From positions 48,165 to 71,376 of the forward strand of contig JAHZFK010000004.1 of the NCBI GenBank assembly GCA_019421385.1: a stretch of DNA of 23,212 bases, given 5' to 3'. Source of the stretch: Clostridiales bacterium. Lineage in GTDB: Bacteria > Bacillota > Clostridia > Oscillospirales > Butyricicoccaceae. Numbering within the stretch: position 1 is the first letter of the stretch; each line of letters opens with the position of its first letter. Under the pieces are notes generated by a model, which had not been told where the DNA came from, did not search any database, and was given only the letters and a program-made list of their open reading frames with translations. This document shows positions 1 to 7,772 of this stretch, piece by piece. The position numbers and the translations under genes were made by a program.

Positions 1-594
1 CTCTTCATACAGCTCTTTTTTCTGATAATTCTCTTCGGGCTGCGCATCTGCATCCGATTGCGGCAGATGCTTGGCCGGAACATCGGAATCCCGTTCGTCC
101 AGCAGCATGTCAAGCGATAACACATTGCAAAGCGCCGTCTTTGCCAGTTCCTCCTGATAACGTGCCTCGCTCAGTCCCATATGATTGGCAATTTCCTTAT
201 CAGTTGGCGCACGGCCCAACTGAGAGAACAATTCACTGCTGGCCGTATCAATCTCGCGCATGCGCTTGCGAACCGAACGCGGCAACCAATCCTGACGGCG
301 TGCCAAATCGATAATCATGCCGCGCAGACGTTTGGAAACGTAGGTTTCAAACTTGACGTTTTGACTTAAGTCAAATTTATCCAGCGCACCCATCAGCAGG
401 ATAATTCCCTCATTAATCATATCATCGACCTGAGCGAAGCTTAAATAAACCCCTCTCAGCTTCAATGCTACATTTTTTACAAGATAGGAATACCGCATCA
501 CAAGAACTTTTTTCAGTTCCGGATCACCGGTTTGCTTGTATTCGTCGAGAAGCGCCTCATTCGTCATCTGTTCCCAAACCTTTTGTGATCCCAA
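1..594 (-). CDS. fliA: RNA polymerase sigma-28 factor FliA/SigD, 3' end cut by window edge
   Basis: Flagellar sigma factor that directs RNA polymerase to late flagellar and chemotaxis promoters. I read 198 codons from a TTG start at 594, preceded by an AGGAGGG ribosome binding site with 7 nt spacing. Region 2 is clear (INEGIILLMGALDKFD, then VKFETYVSKRLRGMIID), followed by the FliA-typical QDWLPRSVRKRMRE and the region 3 sequence LGRAPTDKEIANHMGLS. Region 4, which contacts the -35 element, lies beyond the window. It begins 30 nt after the flhA stop, so it is probably the last or nearly last gene of the operon. In B. subtilis sigD is likewise near the distal end, but there flhF, flhG and che genes intervene. 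The identification is firm; the TTG start is likely because no ATG has comparable spacing. Confidence 0.93.
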   Translation of the reverse strand, partial: MGSQKVWEQMTNEALLDEYKQTGDPELKKVLVMRYSYLVKNVALKLRGVYLSFAQVDDMINEGIILLMGALDKFDLSQNVKFETYVSKRLRGMIIDLARRQDWLPRSVRKRMREIDTASSELFSQLGRAPTDKEIANHMGLSEARYQEELAKTALCNVLSLDMLLDERDSDVPAKHLPQSDADAQPEENYQKKELYEE

Positions 595-601
595 GGCGTT
601 T

Positions 602-608
602 CCCTCCT
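602..608 (-). promoter_or_regulatory. Ribosome binding site that sets the TTG start of fliA
   Basis: On the minus strand AGGAGGG stands 7 nt before TTG (592-594). The next in-frame ATG is ten codons inside the protein and has no such site, so this element decides for the TTG start. Confidence 0.75.
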
Positions 609-624
609 AACCTCAAATCAAAAC

Positions 625-2700
625 TTACGAAAGTGTGATATTGCCCAGCGCCTGTATCTGCACGCTCGTAATCACTTCATTGAAAGACAATACAGTAAGA
701 TCCGGATAGAACTGCTCCAGCAAACGACTCAAATAGATCCGGATGATATGGCTGGTAAGCAGAATCGGCTTTTGCGACAGCTCCGAGAATTTCTTGATAT
801 TCTCGTTGAGCTGCGCCAGCAGCTTCTGCATCAGATCCGGTCCTAACGCAAGGTATACGCCCTGATCGTTCTTGGTCAGGCTGGCAACAATCTTTTTCTC
901 CACCTCTGCATCCAGCGTGATAACGCTGAGACGACCGTCCTCACAGAATCGGTGCGTGATGGTTCGCTTAAGCTGCGCACGCACACTCTCTGTAATCAGG
1001 TCGACATCGCGGGTGATGGCCAACGCGTCGACCGTGGTTTCCACGATCGTACCCATGTCCTTGATCGGGATACCTTCCTTCAGCAGATTGCAAAGGATCT
1101 TCTCAAGCATGGCGTAAGACACCACACCCGGGAACGCTTCTTCCACCAGCTGCGGCGCCGAGCGCTTGAGATTTTCCACCAGCTGAATGGTCTCTGCACG
1201 GTTGAGCAATTCATAGGTATGCTTTTTGACTGTCTCAGACAGGTGTGTCAGCATAACCGACAGCGGATCAATGACCGTATAGCCATAAATCTCGGCCATT
1301 TCCTTGTTTTCCGGCAAAATCCACCGGGAAGGAATGCCGTATGCCGGCTCTATCGTTTCAATGCCCTCAATTTCACCCGCCGGATTAGCAGGTTCCAAGG
1401 CAAGATAATAATCCAACAGAATTTCACCGCGGGCAACTTCTTCACCCTTGATCTTGATGACATATTGGTTGGTGCCCAGCATAGACGCATCGCGCAGTCG
1501 GATCGACGGCACCACAAAGCCCATATCCTGCGCATATTGCCGACGGAAGATAACGATTCGGCTGATGAGCTTACCGCCGCGTGACTCATCCACCAAAGGA
1601 ATCAGGCTGTAACCGAATTCCATCTCGATCGGTTCAACATTGATCAGCGAATAGATGTTGTTGACATCCTTGTAGTAATCCATTTCGCTCTGCTGCGCTT
1701 CCGCCTGTTTTCGGGCAGCCTCTTGCGCCGCAGGCAATTCTTCCTTCTCTTTCTGCAGCGCCTCCATTTGATGCGCCACACGGCGGCTGACCAGAATCAG
1801 CGCCGCTGCAATCAGAATCAACTGGACATGAGGCGTGCCGGGGAAAATCGCAAACACAGCCAGAATCAAACCGGCAATCATCAAGGACTGCGGCTGCGCA
1901 AGGAACTGCTTGATTACGTCATTATTCAAGCTGCCTTCGGAAACCGCACGGGTGACGATCATACCGGTCGCCGTGGAAATCATCAGCGCCGGCAGCTGGG
2001 AAACCAGACCGTCACCGATTGTTGCGATCGAATAAACGCTGAGGACTTCGCTCAGTTCCATACCGGACTGCACAATACCAATAATAGAACCGGCGATAAA
2101 GTTGATCGACGTGATGATGATAGACATGATCGCGTCGCCCTTGACGATCTTGGTAGCACCGTCCATTGCGCCATAGAAGTCTGCTTCGCGCTGCACCTTG
2201 TATCGTCTCAGCTTTGCTTCCTGCTCATTGATCAGGCCAGATGACAAGTCCGCGTCAATCGCCATCTGCTTGCCAGGCATCGAATCCAGCGTAAAGCGAG
2301 CTGCTACCTCAGCAACACGCTCTGCGCCCTTGGTGATAACGATGAACTGCATCAAAACGATGATCAGGAAGATGATGACACCGATGACCACATTGCCCTG
2401 AATAACAAATTCACCGAAAACCTTGATGACCTGTCCTGCCTCGCCGCCATTGGAAAGAATCAGACGCGTGGAAGAAACGTTCAAACCCAATCGGAACAAC
2501 GTTGTGATCAACAGCAGCGATGGGAAAATCGAAAACTCCAGCGGTTCATGAATATTCATGGTAATCAACAGAATAATCAACGCCAGAGAGATATTAATGA
2601 TAAAAAATACGTCCAACAGAAACGGCGGAAGAGGGATCAACAGGAACAATACGATGACCACGACAAACACCGATATCATGTTGTCAAAAAGTCGCTTCAT
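625..2700 (-). CDS. flhA: Flagellar type III export gate protein FlhA
   Basis: Large export-gate protein of the flagellar type III secretion apparatus. It forms a ring in the membrane and, through its cytoplasmic domain, docks chaperone-substrate complexes and couples the proton gradient to export. The 691-residue length is normal for the family. The N-terminal half is a series of hydrophobic segments starting at residues 9-24. The FHIPEP signature region is plain at about 135-157 (RFTLDSMPGKQMAIDADLSS). The C-terminal half, from about residue 340, is the soluble substrate-docking domain. ATG start 30 nt after flhB with a short-spaced GGTGGAG. It is followed 30 nt later by fliA rather than flhF. 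Nothing essential looks damaged. Confidence 0.98.
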   Translation of the reverse strand: MKRLFDNMISVFVVVIVLFLLIPLPPFLLDVFFIINISLALIILLITMNIHEPLEFSIFPSLLLITTLFRLGLNVSSTRLILSNGGEAGQVIKVFGEFVIQGNVVIGVIIFLIIVLMQFIVITKGAERVAEVAARFTLDSMPGKQMAIDADLSSGLINEQEAKLRRYKVQREADFYGAMDGATKIVKGDAIMSIIITSINFIAGSIIGIVQSGMELSEVLSVYSIATIGDGLVSQLPALMISTATGMIVTRAVSEGSLNNDVIKQFLAQPQSLMIAGLILAVFAIFPGTPHVQLILIAAALILVSRRVAHQMEALQKEKEELPAAQEAARKQAEAQQSEMDYYKDVNNIYSLINVEPIEMEFGYSLIPLVDESRGGKLISRIVIFRRQYAQDMGFVVPSIRLRDASMLGTNQYVIKIKGEEVARGEILLDYYLALEPANPAGEIEGIETIEPAYGIPSRWILPENKEMAEIYGYTVIDPLSVMLTHLSETVKKHTYELLNRAETIQLVENLKRSAPQLVEEAFPGVVSYAMLEKILCNLLKEGIPIKDMGTIVETTVDALAITRDVDLITESVRAQLKRTITHRFCEDGRLSVITLDAEVEKKIVASLTKNDQGVYLALGPDLMQKLLAQLNENIKKFSELSQKPILLTSHIIRIYLSRLLEQFYPDLTVLSFNEVITSVQIQALGNITLS

Positions 2701-2730
2701 AACTCCACCATTTCTATACCAGTTTCAACA

Positions 2731-3807
2731 TTACTGCGGAAAACTCCGCTTATTGAGTTTATAAACATAAACAAGAACTTCGGCCACCGGACCATATTGA
2801 TCGGCCGGAATCAACTGACCAATATCTGCGGCAGCATATAACGCGCGCGCCAACGGCCGGTTTTCCACCACGGACACGCCGTGCTCTTCGGCCACCGCGA
2901 CGATACGGAGCGCCAGCTCATCCTGACCTTTGGCCACCACGACCGGCGCGGCATCCTGCCCCGGCTTATAGCGAAGCGCGACAGCAAAGTGCGTCGGGTT
3001 ACGGATAACAACATCCGCACCGGGAACAGCCTGCATCATACGAGACTGCGCCATTTTTCGCTGCGCTTCTTTAATCTTACCCTTGATCTTCGGATCGCCT
3101 TCGGTTTGCTTATACTCTTCCTTGATTTCCTGCTTGGACATTTTGAGCTGTCGCTCAAACTCCCACCATTGATACAGATAGTCAAAGAAAGAAAGCACCA
3201 GAAACGCGACACCGACCTCCAGCATCAGCTTAAAGCCCAAATCACGCATGGAAGCCAGCACAACGCCAATATCGCTGCTCATATAACGCGAAAAGATTAA
3301 CAGCGATCCGCTGACAAATTTATAGATGAGCACCAAAAGGATGGTGATTTTCAGTACACCTTTCAGCGATTCAATGACACTTTTCAAAGAAAACAGTCGT
3401 TTGATACCCTGTAATGGGTTCATACGGCTGAATTTTGGCTTCATGGATTCAAAAGAAACCAGCAGTCTGGTTTGCGCAAAGGTCGCAACCACAGCCGCCA
3501 AGACCGTCGCCAGCAACGGAATAGCAACCGACTGCGCCAACGCCATAACTGACTTTGCGCTCAGTTCAGTCGCAATGGCGCTCGCGCCGCCGGTCGGTAC
3601 GCTGCCGACCAAACCGATGCAATAGCGGAAGATTCCGGTCATTGCATCTACCATAAATGAAAGCCCAAACCGCAGCGCAGCATAGCTTGCAAACAGTGTC
3701 GCCACCGCCACGACATCCTGGCTCATCATGACGTTACCTTTTTTTCGCTCGTCACGTCGCTTTTTGGGTGTGGCTTTTTCTGTTTTTTCGTCCGCTCCGC
3801 CCGGCAT
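2731..3807 (-). CDS. flhB: Flagellar export switch protein FlhB
   Basis: Inner-membrane export component that switches substrate specificity from rod/hook proteins to filament proteins. The protein is 358 residues: a charged N terminus (EKTEKATPKKRRDERKKG), hydrophobic segments from about residue 32 to 210, then a soluble C-terminal domain. The self-cleavage motif NPTH is intact at 270-273, and in this family cleavage occurs between N and P. After it comes the typical ENRPLARALYAAADIGQLIP stretch. The ATG at 3807 has a purine-rich GGGGGGAG site 6 nt upstream and lies 25 nt after fliR. FliK, encoded in the same operon, is the expected partner for the switch. Confidence 0.98.
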   Translation of the reverse strand: MPGGADEKTEKATPKKRRDERKKGNVMMSQDVVAVATLFASYAALRFGLSFMVDAMTGIFRYCIGLVGSVPTGGASAIATELSAKSVMALAQSVAIPLLATVLAAVVATFAQTRLLVSFESMKPKFSRMNPLQGIKRLFSLKSVIESLKGVLKITILLVLIYKFVSGSLLIFSRYMSSDIGVVLASMRDLGFKLMLEVGVAFLVLSFFDYLYQWWEFERQLKMSKQEIKEEYKQTEGDPKIKGKIKEAQRKMAQSRMMQAVPGADVVIRNPTHFAVALRYKPGQDAAPVVVAKGQDELALRIVAVAEEHGVSVVENRPLARALYAAADIGQLIPADQYGPVAEVLVYVYKLNKRSFPQ

Positions 3808-3832
3808 GCTTGGCTCCCCCCTTTGGGCCTAC

Positions 3833-4609
3833 CTAACCACCCGCAATCACTTTCATGGCTTGTTCAATAGCGACTAGCATCTGTTTTTCCAGCCCAAGGA
3901 CAAATTCCCCCATCAGCGGCAGAAGCAGAATCACCATCATCAGCCCCAGAATGATTTTAAGTTCAAAATTGATTGCGAAAACATTGATTTGAGGAATTAC
4001 TTTCATCAGAATACCCATTCCCAGCTGACCGATCAATTCGGCCGCAAGAATCGGTAAGCACAATTTCATTGCCAGTACCGCACAGGATGCAAACATCTCC
4101 AGCACATAGGTAGATGCCGACGTGCCCAATGAGGCCGCGCCGTAGGGGATCACCTGTCCGGAATTTAATAGGATGCGCAGCAATGTGATATGACCGCCTG
4201 CCACAAAAAAAAGCAGCGCCATCATGATATTCAGCAGCGTGCCCGTCATGGAAACATTGGTTCCCATGGATGGATCATACGTCTCTGACATATTCATGCC
4301 CATTTGCGCATCAATCATTTGACCCGCCTGCAAAACCACATAAAAAAAGAAGTGGATCAACACAGCGACCAAATAACCCAGCGCAAGCTCCAGCAGCGAC
4401 CGAACGGCAAATTCAACCACCGTTGTCGGCACTTCGGGTAACGGCAAATCAGTCAAAGAATAGACCGCAACAGCAAGTACCAGAGTTGTTCCTGCCTTCA
4501 CCAAACTTGGAATACCAGAGCGGCCTCCCAGCAGCGGGTTAAACACCACAAACCCGGTCATGCGCATCAGGATATAAAGGAACAGCGTCAGTTGTGCATC
4601 ATCAATCAT
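3833..4609 (-). CDS. fliR: Flagellar export gate protein FliR
   Basis: Integral membrane subunit of the FliPQR export gate. I take the ATG at 4609, giving 258 residues, close to the B. subtilis length of about 259. A GGAAGGGGA site precedes it at about 11 nt. A TTG at 4639 would add ten residues and overlap the end of fliQ by 8 nt, but lacks a better site. The sequence has several long hydrophobic helices with family-typical NPLLGGRSGIP near the N terminus, and QMGMNMSETYDPSMG with QINVFAINFELKIILGL further on. It follows fliQ by 22 nt. Confidence 0.95.
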   Translation of the reverse strand: MIDDAQLTLFLYILMRMTGFVVFNPLLGGRSGIPSLVKAGTTLVLAVAVYSLTDLPLPEVPTTVVEFAVRSLLELALGYLVAVLIHFFFYVVLQAGQMIDAQMGMNMSETYDPSMGTNVSMTGTLLNIMMALLFFVAGGHITLLRILLNSGQVIPYGAASLGTSASTYVLEMFASCAVLAMKLCLPILAAELIGQLGMGILMKVIPQINVFAINFELKIILGLMMVILLLPLMGEFVLGLEKQMLVAIEQAMKVIAGG

Positions 4610-4631
4610 TGTGCTCGCTGTCCCCTTCCTT

Positions 4632-4892
4632 TTAAGCAATCATTTGGGTGAATATCATCCTTGTAAAATCCTGCACTGTAGTCAGCATCCAGCTGCCTGC
4701 AAGGAGGAGAAACGCGATGATCAACAAAAGCTTTGGAATAAAAGACAGCGTTTGTTCGTGAATCTGTGTTGCCGCTTGGAAAATCGCCACCAGAACACCA
4801 ACTGCCATACTGGCAATCAGCATTGGTCCACCAATTTTAAGCGCAACCCATATCCCCTCCCGAAGAATATCAATAATCTGGTTCTGATCCAA
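4632..4892 (-). CDS. fliQ: Flagellar export gate protein FliQ
   Basis: Small membrane protein of the FliPQR export gate. It has 86 residues and two hydrophobic helices, at about residues 17-37 and 50-72. Family features are REGIWVALKIGGPML and QATQIHEQTLSFIPKLL. The start codon is TTG at 4890-4892, supported by AGGAGG at 4900-4905 with 7 nt spacing. It lies 21 nt after fliP and just before fliR, the usual P-Q-R order. Confidence 0.96.
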   Translation of the reverse strand: MDQNQIIDILREGIWVALKIGGPMLIASMAVGVLVAIFQAATQIHEQTLSFIPKLLLIIAFLLLAGSWMLTTVQDFTRMIFTQMIA

Positions 4893-4913
4893 CGCTCAAC
4901 CTCCTCTCCTGTG

Positions 4914-5579
4914 CTATCGGAAGCCCTGCGCCAGTGTAGAGAACAAAAGCTGCCAACCATCCACTGTAATAAACAGCAAAAGCTTAAACGGCATAGAAAT
5001 CATGGCCGGCGGCAGCATAATCATGCCCATACTCATCAAGGTCGAAGAAACCACAATATCAATCAGCATGAACGGGATATACAGGAAAAAGCCGATCTGA
5101 AATGCCGCCTTCAGTTCGCTGGTCATATAGGACGGAATGATAACGCGCATGGAAAGCGCCATGGCCTCCTCATCCGTCGCCGGCTCGTCCACACCAGCCA
5201 AATCACAAAACAGGCTTAACGACGATTGTTCCGTATTCCGCAGCATAAAATCTTTCAAAGGAACCGATGCACGATCGATCGCTTCCTCCTGTGTGATTTC
5301 CTGCCTCGTATACGGCTCATATGCCGTCTCTTGAATCTGCGTCAACACCGGATTCATGATGAACAGCGTCAAAAACAATGCGATGCCAATCAACACCGTA
5401 TTGGGCGGATTCTGCTGCGTTCCCATAGCCGTTCGCAAGAAAGAAAGCGAAATGATGATTCGTGTAAACGAAGTCATCATGACCAGCATGGACGGCATCA
5501 GTGCGATGACGGTAGTCAGAAAGAGTATTTCCAGTGTTTGCACACTGTCGCCGTTTACATTGATTAGGCTATCCGGCAT
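4914..5579 (-). CDS. fliP: Flagellar export gate protein FliP
   Basis: Core subunit of the flagellar export gate. The 221-residue length equals my recollection of B. subtilis FliP. Conserved stretches include MTSFTRIIISLSFLRTAMGTQ, NPPNTVLIGIALFLTLFIM and ELKAAFQIGFFLYIPFMLID, ending in SMGMIMLPPAMISMPFKLLL. As in other Firmicutes versions, the N terminus (MPDSLINVNGDSVQTLEILF) does not look like the cleavable signal peptide seen in many proteobacterial FliPs. Its start lies 15 nt after the fliO stop. Confidence 0.97.
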   Translation of the reverse strand: MPDSLINVNGDSVQTLEILFLTTVIALMPSMLVMMTSFTRIIISLSFLRTAMGTQQNPPNTVLIGIALFLTLFIMNPVLTQIQETAYEPYTRQEITQEEAIDRASVPLKDFMLRNTEQSSLSLFCDLAGVDEPATDEEAMALSMRVIIPSYMTSELKAAFQIGFFLYIPFMLIDIVVSSTLMSMGMIMLPPAMISMPFKLLLFITVDGWQLLFSTLAQGFR

Positions 5580-5594
5580 GAAACACTCTCCTTC

Positions 5595-5954
5595 CTACTT
5601 CCTGTCATTTTTCTTACGCAGCACATCCGAAATGATATCCGAAAACTTCGGGACGGCAGCTTCACTGTTCACCTGCTTGCTCTGCCGCCAGATACGCGAT
5701 TCTTCTTCGCTCAACTCGGTGAGCAACGTGATTTGTTCGTCAGAAACACCAAGCACAAGCCAGCGCAGACCGACGCGTGCGACTACCACCGCCTTATTTT
5801 GTCCAAGCGGCAACCGGTCATAGATCCGCATATGCCCGCCGGATGTGATGGCACCGCCCATATTTCCCATTGCGATGCGGCGCGTAACCCAATACGCCAG
5901 ATATAAAATCACCGCAACGCACAGGCACATGCCAATTAAGGAAAGCCAGTTCAT
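5595..5954 (-). CDS. fliO: Flagellar biosynthesis protein FliO (FliZ-type)
   Basis: Small membrane protein thought to assist assembly of the FliP ring. It has 119 residues, with one N-terminal hydrophobic helix at about 4-24 (SLIGMCLCVAVILYLAYWVT). A soluble domain follows, with the FliO-typical RLPLGQNKAVVVARVGLRWL and LVLGVSDEQITLL. The C terminus is very basic (RKKNDRK). The family is weakly conserved, so the call rests on this pattern plus position between cheY and fliP, the standard Firmicutes location. Only 4 nt separate it from the cheY stop, which suggests translational coupling. Confidence 0.9.
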   Translation of the reverse strand: MNWLSLIGMCLCVAVILYLAYWVTRRIAMGNMGGAITSGGHMRIYDRLPLGQNKAVVVARVGLRWLVLGVSDEQITLLTELSEEESRIWRQSKQVNSEAAVPKFSDIISDVLRKKNDRK

Positions 5955-5958
5955 CCGT

Positions 5959-6324
5959 TTACGGCTGTCCTACGATCGAGCTCACCGTCTTGATGATACG
6001 GTCCGGCTTAAACGGCTTTACGATAAAGTCCTTTGCACCGGACTTAATGGCTTCGATAACCATTGCCTCCTGGCCCATTGCGGAGCACATAACGACCGAA
6101 GCATTGGGGTCCGCCTTGCGGATTGCCTTCAGTGCTTCCAGACCGTCCATATTGGGCATCGTGATATCCATGATGACCAGATCCGGCTGCAGCTCAGAAT
6201 ATTTGTTGACCGCTTCCGCACCGTCGCTGGCTTCATATGTATCCGTGTAGCCGTTCTCGTTGAGCGTGTTCTTTACCATCATTCGCATGAAAGCTGCATC
6301 ATCTACTAACAAAATCTTTGCCAT
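5959..6324 (-). CDS. cheY: Chemotaxis response regulator CheY
   Basis: Single-domain receiver protein that, when phosphorylated by CheA, binds the flagellar switch and changes motor rotation. It has 121 residues. All key positions are present: acidic pair D8/D9, phosphoacceptor D53 in LVIMDITMPNMDG, the conserved Ser in CSAMGQ (S81), and K103 in IVKPFKP. It sits directly after fliY, whose product carries two CheC-type phosphatase motifs and is expected to dephosphorylate CheY. No other chemotaxis gene is in the window, so the kinase and receptors must be encoded elsewhere. Confidence 0.96.
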   Translation of the reverse strand: MAKILLVDDAAFMRMMVKNTLNENGYTDTYEASDGAEAVNKYSELQPDLVIMDITMPNMDGLEALKAIRKADPNASVVMCSAMGQEAMVIEAIKSGAKDFIVKPFKPDRIIKTVSSIVGQP

Positions 6325-6378
6325 GGTTCATCCCATCCTTTTCATTTTTCAAAGTAATATATGAAGTATTATTGCTTA

Positions 6379-7770
6379 TTAGAGGTCTTCCAGCGCAAGC
6401 GGCTCGATGATTTCGGCGATGCGCAATCCAAAGCTGTCATCCACGACGACGATATCGCCCTTGGCAATGCACTTGCCATTGACGTATAGGTCTGCTCGGT
6501 CGCCTGCCAATCGATCCAGCACGACAAGCGATCCCTTGGTATAGTTCAAAATATCCTTGACGCGCCGACGTGTGCGTCCGATTTCCACCGAAACGTCCAC
6601 CGGAACAGACATCAGCAAATCAAGGTTGCCCTCCTGCTCCTCGTTCAGGCTATTTGCATGCTCTTCAAACTTAGGCATAGCCGGCTTGGATGTCTTAATG
6701 GTTTTCGGCTCCGGTGCCGCTTGTTGTTGCTGCGGCGGCATGTAGTACATCGGCGGATACGGCATCTGCATACCATACGGCGGATACCCCATAGCAGCAT
6801 ATTGCTGCTGCATTTCAGGCGGCATTTGCTGCATCGGCTGCGGAACCGCTGCTTGCTGCGGCTGTGCCTGTGCCACAGGCTGCTGCGGCATTACAGGAGT
6901 CGTTTGCTGCGGCGCTGCTTGCGGCTGCGCGGGCGCAGCGGCTACCTGCGGCTGTGCCACCGGTTGTTCCACTACCGGTGCTGCCGGCTGCGGTTCAGGC
7001 TCAGGCGTCGACTCTGCTGCCTGATCTCCGCCCATATTCTGAGCCAGCAGCTTTTCGATTTCCTCCTGACTCAAAGGTGCTCCGCTATCACGAGGCTCTT
7101 CCGGTTCAGCTGCCACAGCAGGCTGTGCAGCAGGCTCAGGTTCAGAGTTCATTTGGGCTCCCATGCCAACGTCTTCCCCTTCGATACCAAAGCCTTTCAG
7201 CAGTTCACGTACCAAGTCCATGCTGAGCGCGCTCATAAATTCGCTTTCTACCGCATCTTCAATGCTGAACTTAAAGCGAACGACGACCAGCATGCCGTTT
7301 GACGGGAAATACTTATCCACGAATTCGCTCAAGCTACCGATTTCAAACGCCTGCGGTGTGGAAATGTTGACCATGCGATTGAGAAAATCGGACATCGCCG
7401 TAGAAGCTGCGCCCATCATCTGGTTCATGACTTCGCAAATCGCGCTCATATTGAGTTCATTGATCTGGAAGTCCTCATCCTTGGTCGTGCTGCCCATCAG
7501 GATATCAACGATTGCGCGCACATCGCTTCGCTTGAGCAACATAATGTTGCTGCCGCTCAGACCAGCCACATAGTCAATCTTGACACCAATTGCCGGCTGC
7601 AAATCCCCCAGCGTGAAGTCCTGCGCCGATACTACGCTTACCGTCGGCGTCGTAATATCAACGCGGCGTGCAAGCATATTGGAAACCGCAGTAGCGGAGG
7701 AGCCCAGACTGATATTAAAGATTTCCCCAATCGCATCAATCGCCATTGGGCTAAATTCATTCGATCCCAT
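6379..7770 (-). CDS. fliY: Flagellar switch protein FliY (CheC-like domain + linker + FliN domain)
   Basis: Switch component that joins a CheY-P phosphatase-like domain to a FliN domain. It has 463 residues. Residues 1-200 are CheC/FliM-middle-like, with two intact motifs of the pattern [D/S]xxxExxN-x22-P: D12/E16/N19/P42 and S109/E113/N116/P139. Residues about 205-370 are a long Pro/Gln/Ala-rich linker. It contains LSQEEIEKLL at 233-242, resembling the CheY-binding peptide of FliM, and a Tyr/Pro/Met-rich patch at 327-350. Residues 383-460 are the SpoA/FliN domain (LMSVPVDVSVEIGRTRRRVK and GDIVVVDDSFGLRIAEII). It starts 2 nt after fliM, with AAGGAG inside the fliM end. B. subtilis FliY is clearly shorter and has the CheY-binding peptide at its N terminus. 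Confidence 0.95.
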   Translation of the reverse strand: MGSNEFSPMAIDAIGEIFNISLGSSATAVSNMLARRVDITTPTVSVVSAQDFTLGDLQPAIGVKIDYVAGLSGSNIMLLKRSDVRAIVDILMGSTTKDEDFQINELNMSAICEVMNQMMGAASTAMSDFLNRMVNISTPQAFEIGSLSEFVDKYFPSNGMLVVVRFKFSIEDAVESEFMSALSMDLVRELLKGFGIEGEDVGMGAQMNSEPEPAAQPAVAAEPEEPRDSGAPLSQEEIEKLLAQNMGGDQAAESTPEPEPQPAAPVVEQPVAQPQVAAAPAQPQAAPQQTTPVMPQQPVAQAQPQQAAVPQPMQQMPPEMQQQYAAMGYPPYGMQMPYPPMYYMPPQQQQAAPEPKTIKTSKPAMPKFEEHANSLNEEQEGNLDLLMSVPVDVSVEIGRTRRRVKDILNYTKGSLVVLDRLAGDRADLYVNGKCIAKGDIVVVDDSFGLRIAEIIEPLALEDL

Positions 7771-7772
7771 TC

